Below, one piece after another: positions 1 through 6,958 of a stretch of DNA of 8,444 nucleotides (the stretch's first letter is position 1; the number at the start of each line of letters is the position of its first letter). This DNA comes from Nitrososphaerales archaeon (GTDB lineage Archaea; Thermoproteota; Nitrososphaeria; Conexivisphaerales; UBA164). The translations under genes and the position numbers were made by a program. Below the pieces are notes generated by a model. It searched no databases. It was given only the letters and a program-made list of their open reading frames with translations, and was not told the DNA's origin. The stretch covers positions 1 to 8,444 of the forward strand of contig JAGDXK010000013.1 in the NCBI GenBank assembly GCA_023256405.1, written 5' to 3'.

Positions 1-2518
1 CCTTCGAAAGATTGCTTCTCTCCTTTCTCAGCATTATTAAGAAATAGCATTTCTCGCCATCGCATTTTGTCCACAGGAAGTCCCTGCCAAGCCTGTTCAC
101 CACCACGTCTCCAATGGTTACTGCGTCGTTTCTGTCAAACAGCGGATCATCGAGCACCAGAACGCCCTCGGAGGTTTTTCCCAGAAGCTCTGCGTACTTC
201 TGTAGAAGACGCTCCAGCTTAGAGTTAAGCGAGCTCTCAAGCTGTAGCCGTTGAGACAGTGCCGCTTCAACGGAGTTTATGTCTGAGACGTTTAGCGACT
301 GCTTTACTTTTGACATAACCCTGTCGACTTCCTGTATGTACCTGATCGCTGGCTCGCCTGCTACAAATTCTATCCTATCAACGCCATCCTGAATGCGATC
401 AACCCTGGTGATCTTAATCAGACCTATCTCGCCAGTCCAATCGCAGTGTGTGCCGCCGCACGCCTCTACATCGTATTCCCCAATTTTTATTATTCTGAGC
501 TCGTTGCCAGGAACTGCACCCCCCTGATAAATTCTGAAGCCGAATTCTGATTCAGCTGCTGATCTCGGCATCACCAGCTTTTCAACCCTTATGTTTTTCT
601 GCACTATTTGGTTCGCCAGCTGCTCAATTGCCCTGACCTGATCCTCGGTTATTGGCGAATGATGCGTGATGTCAATCCTGGCATAGTTTTCCTCCTTGAA
701 CGCTGAGTGCTGCCAGACCCAGGGTCCCAGCACCTCCCTTGCCGCCGCGTTTACAATATGCGTAGCTGTGTGATGCCTCATCAGCGCTTCCCTTCTCCTG
801 GCTTCAATCTTTCCGTGCACTGCTTTCCCCTCATAGAACTTTGATGGATCTTCTACCTTGTGACCTATGACCTCAGAGATCTTTATCACATCAAGAACCT
901 TGACGCCATCTATTTCACCCCTGTCAGGCTCCTGCCCTCCAGATCTTGGATAAAAGGCCGTTCTGTCTAAAATCACGTAGTCGCCAATCACTTTCAGAAC
1001 CCTTGCATCGAACTCATAAAGCCCCCTTGTGTAATAGAGCTGTTCTGTCTTTGGTAGGCCTGTCGGGTCAAAGGCGGGCCTGATCGCCTCGGTCCTCGGG
1101 TTTATGTGTTTTCCAGCCACATAGTTATAGACCTCGGCTGGCTCTACGTCTATAAGCCCCTTTTCCTTTAATATCTCGGGAGATATTCCATTTGACTCAT
1201 AGAGCTTCGCGGCCTCTGAAATGTCGAGCTTTCTGTTCCTGTACGTTGAGAGTATCTTTTCAGCATTGACGAGCGTCCTCTCGTACTTCTGGCTTTCCAC
1301 CTCAATTATTTCGCTCAATTTTTCAATGCCCTCGATTAGCTCTGGATACATAGGACTCAGGTACTTGGCATGCATCTTCATAAGATCAAATATGGATACG
1401 TTCCATCCTCTCTTTCTCAGTATGTCCAGCATCCTCCTTATAACAACCCTTATATTGTAACCCCCTCCTACGTTGCTTGGCAGCTGGCCGTCCGTTAGTG
1501 CAAACAATACGGTCCTGGAGTGGTCAAGAAGTATGAACAGGTCCTTAAGCTTCATTATTTCATCAAGAGCCTCCTTCCCGAGCGATGACCTCTGAATGAG
1601 CTCTGAGATCGTGCTTCCCTCTGAGAAGTCCATTTCGCCTGCAGCTATATAGAAGGATCTTAGATCTTCGCTGCTTACGTTAATCTCGATGTTCCTCAGT
1701 ACTTCTTTTAGAACCCCCTCGAAAACGGCCTCATAACTGGTAGGGGTGCCGTACCCCAGCCATACAAATCTCTCAAGCCCAGCGCCCATGTCCACTACGG
1801 GCGGCGAAAAACGCCTGTAGCTTTCAGGAGTGCCCTCGAACTCAGTGAAAACTGCGTTTCCCAGCTCAAGGTTTTTGACAAAGTACTCCAGCGAGTATCC
1901 AAAGGCCCCATACCCGAGCCATACGTCCTCTACGAAGACCACTTCCTCCTCTGGTATACTGAGCCTTTTTGTAAGGAGATCGAAGTCGAGCTCGATGGTC
2001 CTGTCCTTCCAGTATCCCTTTTCGTTAGCTAGCGCGTGCTGACCTATCATACAGAATGAAGTGTAGTGTCTTCCTGTTAGACCTACGTTGGCCAAATCGT
2101 TAAACCGAAGACTGATCTGAGGGACGATCAGAGGATTAGCCGGCAGGTCAAAAATTATCTTCCCTTCCTCTACCCTCTGAAAATCTATTATTGAGGCAAC
2201 GGTAAAGTAAAGATCATCCCTCCACCTTGCCACCACGGGATATCTTCTAACATACTGGTGCCCGTTATCCACAAAAAATGACTTGATCTCGTTCCACATA
2301 TTCACATAATCTAACTTTCTTCCGGATGGGTTGCCTATGAATTCATACCTCGAGCAGGGCTGATTTGGACAGTATTCCCTTTTCTCATCAAGTGTCCAGA
2401 AGTATCTGCCGCATCTTTTACACTTCTTTCTAATGAATCCCTTTCTTTTAAAAAGATCAACCTGATACAGCTCTGGATGCTTCTCCGAGAACTCCGCTCT
2501 TAGCGTTTCCTTGTCCAT
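1..2518 (-). CDS. alaS: Alanyl-tRNA synthetase, archaeal type (3' end cut by window edge)
   Basis: Charges tRNA-Ala with alanine in the cytoplasm. 839 codons are visible and no stop is reached at base 1, so only the extreme C-terminus is missing. Seen in order: an archaeal N-terminal cysteine motif (C33, C36, then the second cysteine pair after FWTLDEKREY) leading into FIGNPSGRK; the class II catalytic core with a VDMGAGLERFVW segment; the editing domain with HHTATH at 582-587 (HxxxH = H583, H587) and CGGTH at 687-691 (C687, H691), the expected four metal ligands for clearing Ser-/Gly-tRNA-Ala; then the start of the C-terminal DHHA1-like region. All key residues are intact, so full charging and editing activity is expected. 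The start is the ATG at 2518: it is the first codon of the conserved N-terminus, has no Shine-Dalgarno sequence, and lies just below a TATA-like box. It is transcribed alone, with its own promoter and a 336-nt gap upstream. Confidence 0.97.
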   Translation of the reverse strand, partial: MDKETLRAEFSEKHPELYQVDLFKRKGFIRKKCKRCGRYFWTLDEKREYCPNQPCSRYEFIGNPSGRKLDYVNMWNEIKSFFVDNGHQYVRRYPVVARWRDDLYFTVASIIDFQRVEEGKIIFDLPANPLIVPQISLRFNDLANVGLTGRHYTSFCMIGQHALANEKGYWKDRTIELDFDLLTKRLSIPEEEVVFVEDVWLGYGAFGYSLEYFVKNLELGNAVFTEFEGTPESYRRFSPPVVDMGAGLERFVWLGYGTPTSYEAVFEGVLKEVLRNIEINVSSEDLRSFYIAAGEMDFSEGSTISELIQRSSLGKEALDEIMKLKDLFILLDHSRTVLFALTDGQLPSNVGGGYNIRVVIRRMLDILRKRGWNVSIFDLMKMHAKYLSPMYPELIEGIEKLSEIIEVESQKYERTLVNAEKILSTYRNRKLDISEAAKLYESNGISPEILKEKGLIDVEPAEVYNYVAGKHINPRTEAIRPAFDPTGLPKTEQLYYTRGLYEFDARVLKVIGDYVILDRTAFYPRSGGQEPDRGEIDGVKVLDVIKISEVIGHKVEDPSKFYEGKAVHGKIEARRREALMRHHTATHIVNAAAREVLGPWVWQHSAFKEENYARIDITHHSPITEDQVRAIEQLANQIVQKNIRVEKLVMPRSAAESEFGFRIYQGGAVPGNELRIIKIGEYDVEACGGTHCDWTGEIGLIKITRVDRIQDGVDRIEFVAGEPAIRYIQEVDRVMSKVKQSLNVSDINSVEAALSQRLQLESSLNSKLERLLQKYAELLGKTSEGVLVLDDPLFDRNDAVTIGDVVVNRLGRDFLWTKCDGEKCYFLIMLRKERSNLSK

Positions 2519-2545
2519 AATGTATTAAAGGGAGATACTTAATCG

Positions 2546-2557
2546 TTATAAATTTAT
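2546..2557 (-). promoter_or_regulatory. TATA-box promoter of alaS
   Basis: Read on the minus strand this is ATAAATTTATAA; the TTTATAA core (2552 to 2546) is centred about 31 nt upstream of the alaS ATG. With the usual archaeal distance of about 26 nt from TATA to transcription start, the mRNA would begin around 2522, giving a leader of only a few bases. No GGAG-like ribosome site lies between. Confidence 0.6.
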
Positions 2558-2657
2558 CTAGCCTTATCACGCAAACAGCATAGAGAACGACCTTCCTAAA
2601 ACAGATAAATTATCGCGGTCCAACCGTGCATTATATTGAAAAATTGCGCTCATTCTA

Positions 2658-2732
2658 CATAACGGAGTGGCTTCTGCCGGATGGGAGCAATCCTCGAGAC
2701 CTCGTGAACCCTGCCCTTAAGGGAAAGGAAGT
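2658..2732 (+). repeat. Diverged inverted copy of the 8353-8431 repeat (mobile-element end remnant)
   Basis: On the minus strand, 2710 down to 2658 aligns without gaps to 8379-8431 on the plus strand at 41 of 53 positions (my count). This includes a 12-nt identical run (gaggtctcgagg; 2703-2692 and 8386-8397) and a 7-nt run (actccgt). Most differences are transitions. Beyond the core lies a perfect palindrome CCCTTAAGGG (2714-2723), matching in position the larger TTAA-centred hairpin of the other copy, and similarity fades at about 2732. No transposase or TnpB motif such as a CxxC zinc ribbon is readable beside it. The likeliest reading is an old, decayed end of an IS200/IS605-like or related non-autonomous element. 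Confidence 0.6.
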
Positions 2733-2851
2733 GGATCCTAACATATATTATGGAAAAACAAGGCAGTTTTAAGATTACAGAACGCCCGATTAGCGTTACA
2801 TCAAGAAGAAAGCTCACAAGAACGTAGAGATATCTCTCATAACGCCGGGAA

Positions 2852-2872
2852 GCTTCAGGCTCTTCTTGAAGC
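2852..2872 (-). terminator. Weak hairpin at the 3' end of the ychF-like gene
   Basis: GCTTCA (2852-2857) and TGAAGC (2867-2872) form an inverted repeat with a 9-nt loop spanning the stop codon. Downstream on the minus strand there is a 12-bp perfect palindrome AGAGATATCTCT (2826-2837) and then pyrimidine-rich DNA, but no long T run. A terminator is plausible; the evidence is thin. Confidence 0.25.
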
Positions 2873-4045
2873 GCTCACTATCTTAATAACATCGTTGTGT
2901 TTTAAGATGTAGTCTGCTCCTATTTTCATCTTGGTCTTGGCGTTTATTGCATACAGAAAACCCTCACCAAGCTCGGTGTGAACCATGTAAGCTAGATCTC
3001 TAGCAGTTGTGCCTCTTTTCACTAGGTAAGCATCAGGTAGAACGTTTCCATTCTTATCTGAGTACTTGTTTTCATCCTCCACCGGATATACGACTATCAT
3101 ATCAAGCAAATTGAAGTAAACGTAGTTCAGAGCCTGCTGGACGCCAGTTGAGCCCCAGATCCTTAGGAGCTCCTTTACCTTGTTTAGCGCGGACATCTGT
3201 GCTTCGCTTAATGGCCTGAGAACCGTAAAATCTGAATCTCCTGGCCTGTACTTAATATATCCCCCTTCAGCAGCTTTTCTTAACAGAAGCTCAGCTTCAG
3301 ATGACGTGGGAATGACTGCCCTTCCGGTCTCCTTTATCCTTCTGAAGTTTTCCTCAGCTGAAGGAACATCTATCTTGTTTGCGGCTATTAGGATGGGCTT
3401 GCTCGCAGCTCTAATTTTCCTAGCCAGCGCTATGAAATCGTCATCGTTCCAGCTCATCGGCTTTTTGCTGACGAGCTGTTGATGGCTTTGCAGTATGTCC
3501 TTTATGAGCTGCCTGTTGACGTTAAGCCCGCTAAGCCTGGTAGAAAGTATTGAAACAACTTCATCGATCTTGGACGATTTGACAATCTTCTGCTTATCCT
3601 TTAGGATAATGTTGGCGATCCACATGTCGAGCTCATTCTCAATGAACTCAATGTCCCTGATAGGATCATGGGTCGGCCTGTCAAGGGTTCTTCCCTGTTC
3701 GTCGGTGTAGCCAGAAGCGTCAACTACGTGTATTAGCGCATCTGCTCTCATCACGGAGTCAAGAAACTGATTTCCTAGGCCCTCTCCCCTGTAAGCGCCA
3801 GGTATAAGCCCTGGCAGGTCAACGACCTTTACAGGTATGTATCTAATTCCATCCTCACATCTTGAGTTTTTTGGATTGTCTTTCACGTTTAGCTCGGTGC
3901 ATACGCATCTGGACGTAACCCACGCTACCCCTACGTTTGGTTCAAGCGTGGTGAACGGGTAGTTGGCAACCTTGGCATTAAGAAGCGTAAGGGCGTTGAA
4001 AAAGGTGGATTTACCAGCGTTTGGCTTACCTACAATACCCACCAT
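2855..4045 (-). CDS. ychF: YchF/Obg-family GTPase with C-terminal TGS domain
   Basis: A 396-residue TRAFAC-class P-loop NTPase of the Obg/YchF group, about the usual length for archaeal members. Visible (numbered from the ATG): P-loop GKPNAGKS at 6-13; FTT within NYPFTTLEPNVG near 31 as the switch I region; DLPG at 76-79 (G3); a helical insertion around 125-215; NKID at 223-226 (G4); TSS near 248 (G5); and a TGS domain from about 312 to the end. NKID is the standard guanine-specifying motif, unlike the NxxE of bacterial and eukaryotic YchF/OLA1, which prefers ATP, so GTP is the predicted substrate. The family binds ribosomes or translation factors; the exact role is unsettled. The ATG at 4045 is chosen over the TTG one codon upstream. 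It sits 67 nt after the methyltransferase stop and may be read from that operon or from a weak promoter of its own. Confidence 0.93.
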   Translation of the reverse strand: MVGIVGKPNAGKSTFFNALTLLNAKVANYPFTTLEPNVGVAWVTSRCVCTELNVKDNPKNSRCEDGIRYIPVKVVDLPGLIPGAYRGEGLGNQFLDSVMRADALIHVVDASGYTDEQGRTLDRPTHDPIRDIEFIENELDMWIANIILKDKQKIVKSSKIDEVVSILSTRLSGLNVNRQLIKDILQSHQQLVSKKPMSWNDDDFIALARKIRAASKPILIAANKIDVPSAEENFRRIKETGRAVIPTSSEAELLLRKAAEGGYIKYRPGDSDFTVLRPLSEAQMSALNKVKELLRIWGSTGVQQALNYVYFNLLDMIVVYPVEDENKYSDKNGNVLPDAYLVKRGTTARDLAYMVHTELGEGFLYAINAKTKMKIGADYILKHNDVIKIVSASRRA

Positions 4046-4074
4046 CAATTTACTTTAACTTATACCATGCATCT

Positions 4075-4081
4075 TAATAAA
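4075..4081 (-). promoter_or_regulatory. Possible TATA box for the ychF-like gene
   Basis: TTTATTA on the minus strand, centred about 33 nt upstream of the ATG at 4045, predicting a start near 4052 and a leader of roughly 7 nt. The surroundings are uniformly AT-rich, so such a match is not strong evidence. The gene could instead be co-transcribed with the methyltransferase gene upstream. Confidence 0.3.
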
Positions 4082-4092
4082 CTAAATTAATC

Positions 4093-4108
4093 ATAATAAT
4101 ATTATTAT
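4093..4108. repeat. 16-bp perfect AT palindrome between methyltransferase and ychF-like genes
   Basis: ATAATAATATTATTAT is a perfect palindrome lying 4 nt after the methyltransferase stop and just upstream of the weak TATA-like sequence. It could be an operator for the ychF-like gene or part of the transcript end of the methyltransferase gene. Being pure A/T, it could also arise by chance in this composition. Confidence 0.35.
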
Positions 4109-4112
4109 CGTG

Positions 4113-4715
4113 CTATTTCTTGCGTCTGCCAGCATTTGATTGAATTGGAACCAGAATGCCTATTATGCCTACTTTCTGAGCGCCGCTCGATAAGACCGTC
4201 CTTCTTAGCTTGACGTTATAACGCTTACCGAGCAGCTCTAACGCCCTTAGAACCCTTGTCGGCTCGTATGAACTGTAAAAGTCTTTTAGCGATTTTACGT
4301 AGTCCTCTGAAGCCGGATCCACATCAACGATTACTATTTTCTCCTTTGAAACTCTTAGGGCTTCCCTCAGCGCCCTAGCATAGGGCATAAAAGATAACGA
4401 AAAGGCAAACAGCACAGCGTCTACGCTCTTGCTGCGCAGAGGAAGTGATGTTGCGTCGGCGAGCACGCAGTCAAATCCTTTCGCAGCAGCAATCTCTAGC
4501 ATTTCTCTTGAAATATCGATCAGAAGAACCGCTCCTAAGGAACCGCCAAACCTCCCAGTTCCAGCTCCTACTTCTATAAAGCGGCTCCGTCCAATCAGCT
4601 CAGATATAAACTCCAGCTCTGAGCGATATATTTCCTTGTTCTGCTCATACCATCTATCATACTCCTCAGCATCGGAGAACTCCTTTACTATTCGATTATA
4701 ACTCCAGCGCGCCAT
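4113..4715 (-). CDS. SAM-dependent methyltransferase, class I (UbiE/Methyltransf_11-like)
   Basis: A 200-residue Rossmann-fold methyltransferase. Motif I is IEVGAGTGRFGG around 47-58, the acidic residue ending strand 2 is D67 in LLIDIS, and a third nucleotide-contact segment is ADATSLPLRSKSVDAVLFAFSL at 86-107, a pattern typical of the UbiE/small-molecule type. A lysine/arginine-rich tail (GRRKK) ends the protein. The N-terminal YDRWYEQN...YRSEL segment is also common in this group. The acceptor cannot be read from sequence: a quinone, a lipid or another small molecule are all possible. Its ATG at 4715 lies inside the end of the FAD-dehydrogenase gene (20-nt overlap, different frame), so the two are almost certainly co-transcribed and translationally linked. 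No Shine-Dalgarno sequence is seen before it. Confidence 0.85.
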   Translation of the reverse strand: MARWSYNRIVKEFSDAEEYDRWYEQNKEIYRSELEFISELIGRSRFIEVGAGTGRFGGSLGAVLLIDISREMLEIAAAKGFDCVLADATSLPLRSKSVDAVLFAFSLSFMPYARALREALRVSKEKIVIVDVDPASEDYVKSLKDFYSSYEPTRVLRALELLGKRYNVKLRRTVLSSGAQKVGIIGILVPIQSNAGRRKK

Positions 4716-5757
4716 CTAACAGGAACCCGGTTCCTAGCAGATCAGCAATCGCCTTTGCAACCCTTCTTGCGCAGGCATAGTTGGCAGACCAGGCGATAAG
4801 CACCCCTTTCTGGTAGGCCACGTAGTCCCAGCCTATCGTTGACTTCGGGCTTTCTATCGCTATTCTGCCTGCAGTAATATTACCTATAACGCTGTGCCCA
4901 GCCTGAAGAACGTTCCCCATTCTTTCATAAAGCCCGCTGATTTCCTCCTCCTTAACAATGAAGTTGTTAAAATCTGTCAATGTTGGGGTAATATAAGTTC
5001 CGTACTCCGCAGGTATAAAAAGATCATAAAGCCCTGGCCTGTGAATTATTTCCAACAGCTCCCTCGTGCGGCCGTTTACAAGCAGGTGTGAGCCCTGGTA
5101 CTTTTTAGCATCAACTTGCACCCCGAACTTCTCTGAAACCTCCGGTATTCCAAGCCCAGCAGCTATAACTGGGGTTCCATGTAGCATGCTCTCGCTGCTC
5201 CCCTTTTTAACGGTGATTGTGTACTCCTGCCCGTCCTGTACAGCAGAGATGACCTGATGAGAAAAATAGAGCTCTGCACCTGCCTTCGCCGCATGACTTA
5301 TGATTTCATTTAAAACCTCAGCTGCGTTAATACGTATCTCTGGTACCCAGTAAGCTCTTTCTACTGATTCCTGTCGTATCAGCTCTCCAAAATCCATGCT
5401 AGATGCTTCAACGTGCGGGATTCCAATCTTCTTAACCGAGTCGAGCCATATATCCTGGTATTCGGCGTCCCCCTTTAAGCCTATAAAATAGCCTCCTATC
5501 CTCTTTTTGTCTTCGCTCAATACAGAGTTCCACCATTTCCATTCTTTATAGCACTCAGATGCAAGGGCATCGTCCGATCCAGCAAACCTTGCTCCGCTGT
5601 GTAAAACACCCGCTATCCTCACGCTTGAGCCACCTGGAGCAGCGTCCTTTTCGACCAGTGCCACCTTTAGGCCTGCTAGCGCAAGGTTTAGTGCGGCCAG
5701 CGCTCCAGTGATACCGCTGCCTATTATCACCACACTATCTGTCGTTCGGCTTCTCAT
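4696..5757 (-). CDS. FAD-dependent dehydrogenase, glycerol-3-phosphate dehydrogenase/DAO superfamily
   Basis: A 353-residue flavoprotein. The N-terminus holds a dinucleotide-binding fold: VVIIGSGITG (G13, G15, G18, numbered from the chosen ATG) with the ribose-binding acid E36 in VALVEKD, followed by SSVRIAGVLHSGARFAGSDD (about 44-63) and an ASEC segment. The HSGARF stretch and what follows resemble the start of GlpA/GlpD glycerol-3-phosphate dehydrogenases, which oxidise G3P to dihydroxyacetone phosphate and pass electrons to quinone. The protein is shorter than bacterial GlpA/GlpD (500 residues or more), lacks their extra C-terminal domain, and no iron-sulfur cysteine cluster is seen. L-2-hydroxyglutarate or another 2-hydroxyacid is an alternative substrate. 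The ATG at 5757 is chosen over a GTG at 5763 because it lies about 27 nt below a TATA-like box. It is the first gene of an operon with the overlapping methyltransferase. Confidence 0.78.
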   Translation of the reverse strand: MRSRTTDSVVIIGSGITGALAALNLALAGLKVALVEKDAAPGGSSVRIAGVLHSGARFAGSDDALASECYKEWKWWNSVLSEDKKRIGGYFIGLKGDAEYQDIWLDSVKKIGIPHVEASSMDFGELIRQESVERAYWVPEIRINAAEVLNEIISHAAKAGAELYFSHQVISAVQDGQEYTITVKKGSSESMLHGTPVIAAGLGIPEVSEKFGVQVDAKKYQGSHLLVNGRTRELLEIIHRPGLYDLFIPAEYGTYITPTLTDFNNFIVKEEEISGLYERMGNVLQAGHSVIGNITAGRIAIESPKSTIGWDYVAYQKGVLIAWSANYACARRVAKAIADLLGTGFLLDGALEL

Positions 5758-5780
5758 GATCACAAATAAGTTGAAAGTGA

Positions 5781-5788
5781 TATATTAA
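5781..5788 (-). promoter_or_regulatory. TATA-box promoter of the FAD dehydrogenase/methyltransferase operon
   Basis: TTAATATA on the minus strand, centred about 27-28 nt upstream of the ATG at 5757, which predicts a leaderless mRNA. This spacing is the main reason for preferring that ATG over the GTG two codons upstream. Confidence 0.6.
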
Positions 5789-5790
5789 TT

Positions 5791-5803
5791 TGAACAAAGT
5801 TCA
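5791..5803. promoter_or_regulatory. Inverted repeat TGAAC-N3-GTTCA beside the TATA box, possible operator
   Basis: TGAACAAAGTTCA is a perfect 5-bp inverted repeat with a 3-nt spacer. It sits immediately upstream of the TATA-like box, over the place where TFB would contact the BRE. A dimeric regulator bound here would affect assembly of the initiation complex for the FAD-dehydrogenase operon. No regulator gene is in the window, so the role is inferred from position only. Confidence 0.4.
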
Positions 5804-5819
5804 AAAAATTGAGAAATTT
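5803..5819 (-). terminator. T-rich terminator after deoxyhypusine synthase
   Basis: Straight after the stop codon the minus strand reads AAATTTCTCAATTTTTT, ending in six T residues. Oligo-T tracts after a stop are enough for intrinsic termination by archaeal RNA polymerase. It partly shares space with the operator-like repeat of the next operon, so the two units are packed tightly. Confidence 0.5.
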
Positions 5820-6857
5820 TTAGAACCTGTCTACATTTTCAAATATGAAGTCGAAGTTCTTCTTAATTCTCTGAGGTTTATGCTCGTATATGGCGTGAGC
5901 AACGATTGGTAGCGCTATGGTGGCATCGCAATAGCATATAGCGTAACCGCCTTCCTTTGAGATCTTGCCCCAGCTTATTGCCTCTTCAAATGTGGCTCCG
6001 CTGAGCCCTCCCCACTGAGGTGAGTCTGTTGTGATCTGGATCGCGAACTTGTGGGGCTTGACGATCTCCTTTCCGGTCTGCCTTTCTAGAAGCAATGCCT
6101 TGATTACCGCCATCAGCTGTATTGTATCCTTGGGAACTCCTCCGCCTATATAAATTACAGCTGTGTCATCGGACTTCATAGCTATCTGTGTCATCTGCTC
6201 AAAATCCTTGAACTGATCGAGAACTATTCTGCCCTTCTCGGACAGAACTGAAGCGATGCCATAGCTACTGTCCATGATCGCGGGTGAAAATATTGGCATT
6301 CTATTCCTGTAAGCTCTTGTTGCAAGCGAATCTATACCAAGGCTGTCAAGATGCTTGCCAAGGAGGTACATGAGCTCAGCGGTAGAATAAACGTAGTCCT
6401 TGCGGAGGCCTCCAATGAAATCAGCAAGCAGCTTTTCCATCTCCCTGTATTTGTACTCATCGGCCCACTCATCGTAATACCTGTCTATCTTGTGCTTTAA
6501 CAGGATCTCGTCATCAACTAGAGGGCTTCCTTTGCCATAAGGGAATCCCATTCCAGCGTAAATATCCTCTGATATGTTGGCTCCAGTTGAAACGAGGACG
6601 TCAAGATAGCTGTCATCGATCATCTGGCCAATTATTTTCCACATGCCTGCTGTTGACATTGAGCCTGCTAATCCCATAAAGATGGTGACGTCCCTGTCGT
6701 TCAGCATGTTAACCCATATTTTGTAGACCTCCCCGAGCTTTCTTCCCTGGAACGACGTCTCCGCCATCGCCTCGAGGAGCTCGGAAATGGAGCGCTTCCT
6801 GATTTCTATGGGCTTGACGGTTTCCCTGAAAAAGTCGTCCCTGCTTTTTACTTCCAT
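5820..6857 (-). CDS. dys: Deoxyhypusine synthase
   Basis: Transfers the aminobutyl group of spermidine to a lysine of translation factor aIF5A, using NAD, the first step of hypusine formation. 345 residues from the chosen ATG. Visible: GLAGSMSTAGM near 62-72 and VSTGANISEDI near 89-99 (NAD-contact regions), KIDRYYDE near 123, GGGVPK at 238-243, TTDSPQWGGLSGAT at 276-289, and EAISWGKI with the expected catalytic lysine K298. The STGAN segment stands where eukaryotic enzymes have TAGG, a difference I associate with archaeal and bacterial members. A related homospermidine synthase-like activity cannot be excluded. The ATG at 6857 is preferred to a GTG 20 codons upstream: the extra segment (KFGTKRFYFWAF) looks like translated promoter DNA and contains a TATA box exactly 26 nt above the ATG. 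Confidence 0.92.
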   Translation of the reverse strand: MEVKSRDDFFRETVKPIEIRKRSISELLEAMAETSFQGRKLGEVYKIWVNMLNDRDVTIFMGLAGSMSTAGMWKIIGQMIDDSYLDVLVSTGANISEDIYAGMGFPYGKGSPLVDDEILLKHKIDRYYDEWADEYKYREMEKLLADFIGGLRKDYVYSTAELMYLLGKHLDSLGIDSLATRAYRNRMPIFSPAIMDSSYGIASVLSEKGRIVLDQFKDFEQMTQIAMKSDDTAVIYIGGGVPKDTIQLMAVIKALLLERQTGKEIVKPHKFAIQITTDSPQWGGLSGATFEEAISWGKISKEGGYAICYCDATIALPIVAHAIYEHKPQRIKKNFDFIFENVDRF

Positions 6858-6878
6858 GAGCTTGGATTTAAACGCCCA

Positions 6879-6887
6879 AAAATAAAA
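6879..6887 (-). promoter_or_regulatory. TATA-box promoter of deoxyhypusine synthase
   Basis: TTTTATTTT on the minus strand, centred at 6883, 26 nt upstream of the ATG at 6857. That puts the predicted transcript start on the start codon itself. It decides the start: the longer GTG-initiated frame would have to be translated through its own promoter. Confidence 0.65.
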
Positions 6888-6933
6888 TCTTTTGGTTCCG
6901 AACTTCAGGGATTTCACAGTATTCTGGGATACG

Positions 6934-6940
6934 TTTATAT
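6934..6940 (+). promoter_or_regulatory. TATA-box promoter of the TRAM gene
   Basis: TTTATAT centred at 6937, predicting transcription from about 6960-6964, close to the TTG start of the TRAM frame at 6959. Together with the deoxyhypusine synthase promoter it forms a compact divergent pair in about 100 nt. Confidence 0.5.
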
Positions 6941-6958
6941 TCTACCTGGCAAATATGT

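Larger units (their letters stand above)
2519..2854. other. 336-nt intergenic region without a supported gene
   Basis: Holds the alaS promoter at its left end and a decayed repeat copy (2658-2732) in the middle. The rest is AT-rich with short palindromes near the 3' end of the ychF-like gene. On the plus strand one frame stays open from 2584 to 2769, but it has no ATG, is closed by TAA at 2770 and TAG at 2791, and runs straight across the repeat. I therefore do not call a gene. No tRNA or rRNA fold was recognised. Confidence 0.6.

Noticed and set aside
2660..2725. Possible tRNA or tRNA-like fold because of the GGTTC-containing stretch on the minus strand
   Set aside because: No acceptor stem, D-arm or anticodon arm could be paired around it.
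2584..2886. A plus-strand reading frame with two internal stops in the alaS-ychF gap, suggestive of a pseudogene
   Set aside because: No ATG, no recognisable domain, and it crosses the structured repeat. It is kept as a finding about the repeat, not as a gene.
4721..4735. Palindrome AGGAACC-C-GGTTCCT near the methyltransferase start
   Set aside because: It lies within the coding end of the FAD dehydrogenase gene (GTGFLL), and 7-bp arms at one site are too little to claim a regulatory hairpin.
6858..6917. N-terminal extension of deoxyhypusine synthase from a GTG at 6917
   Set aside because: The segment contains a well-placed TATA box for the ATG at 6857 and encodes residues unlike the family N-terminus.
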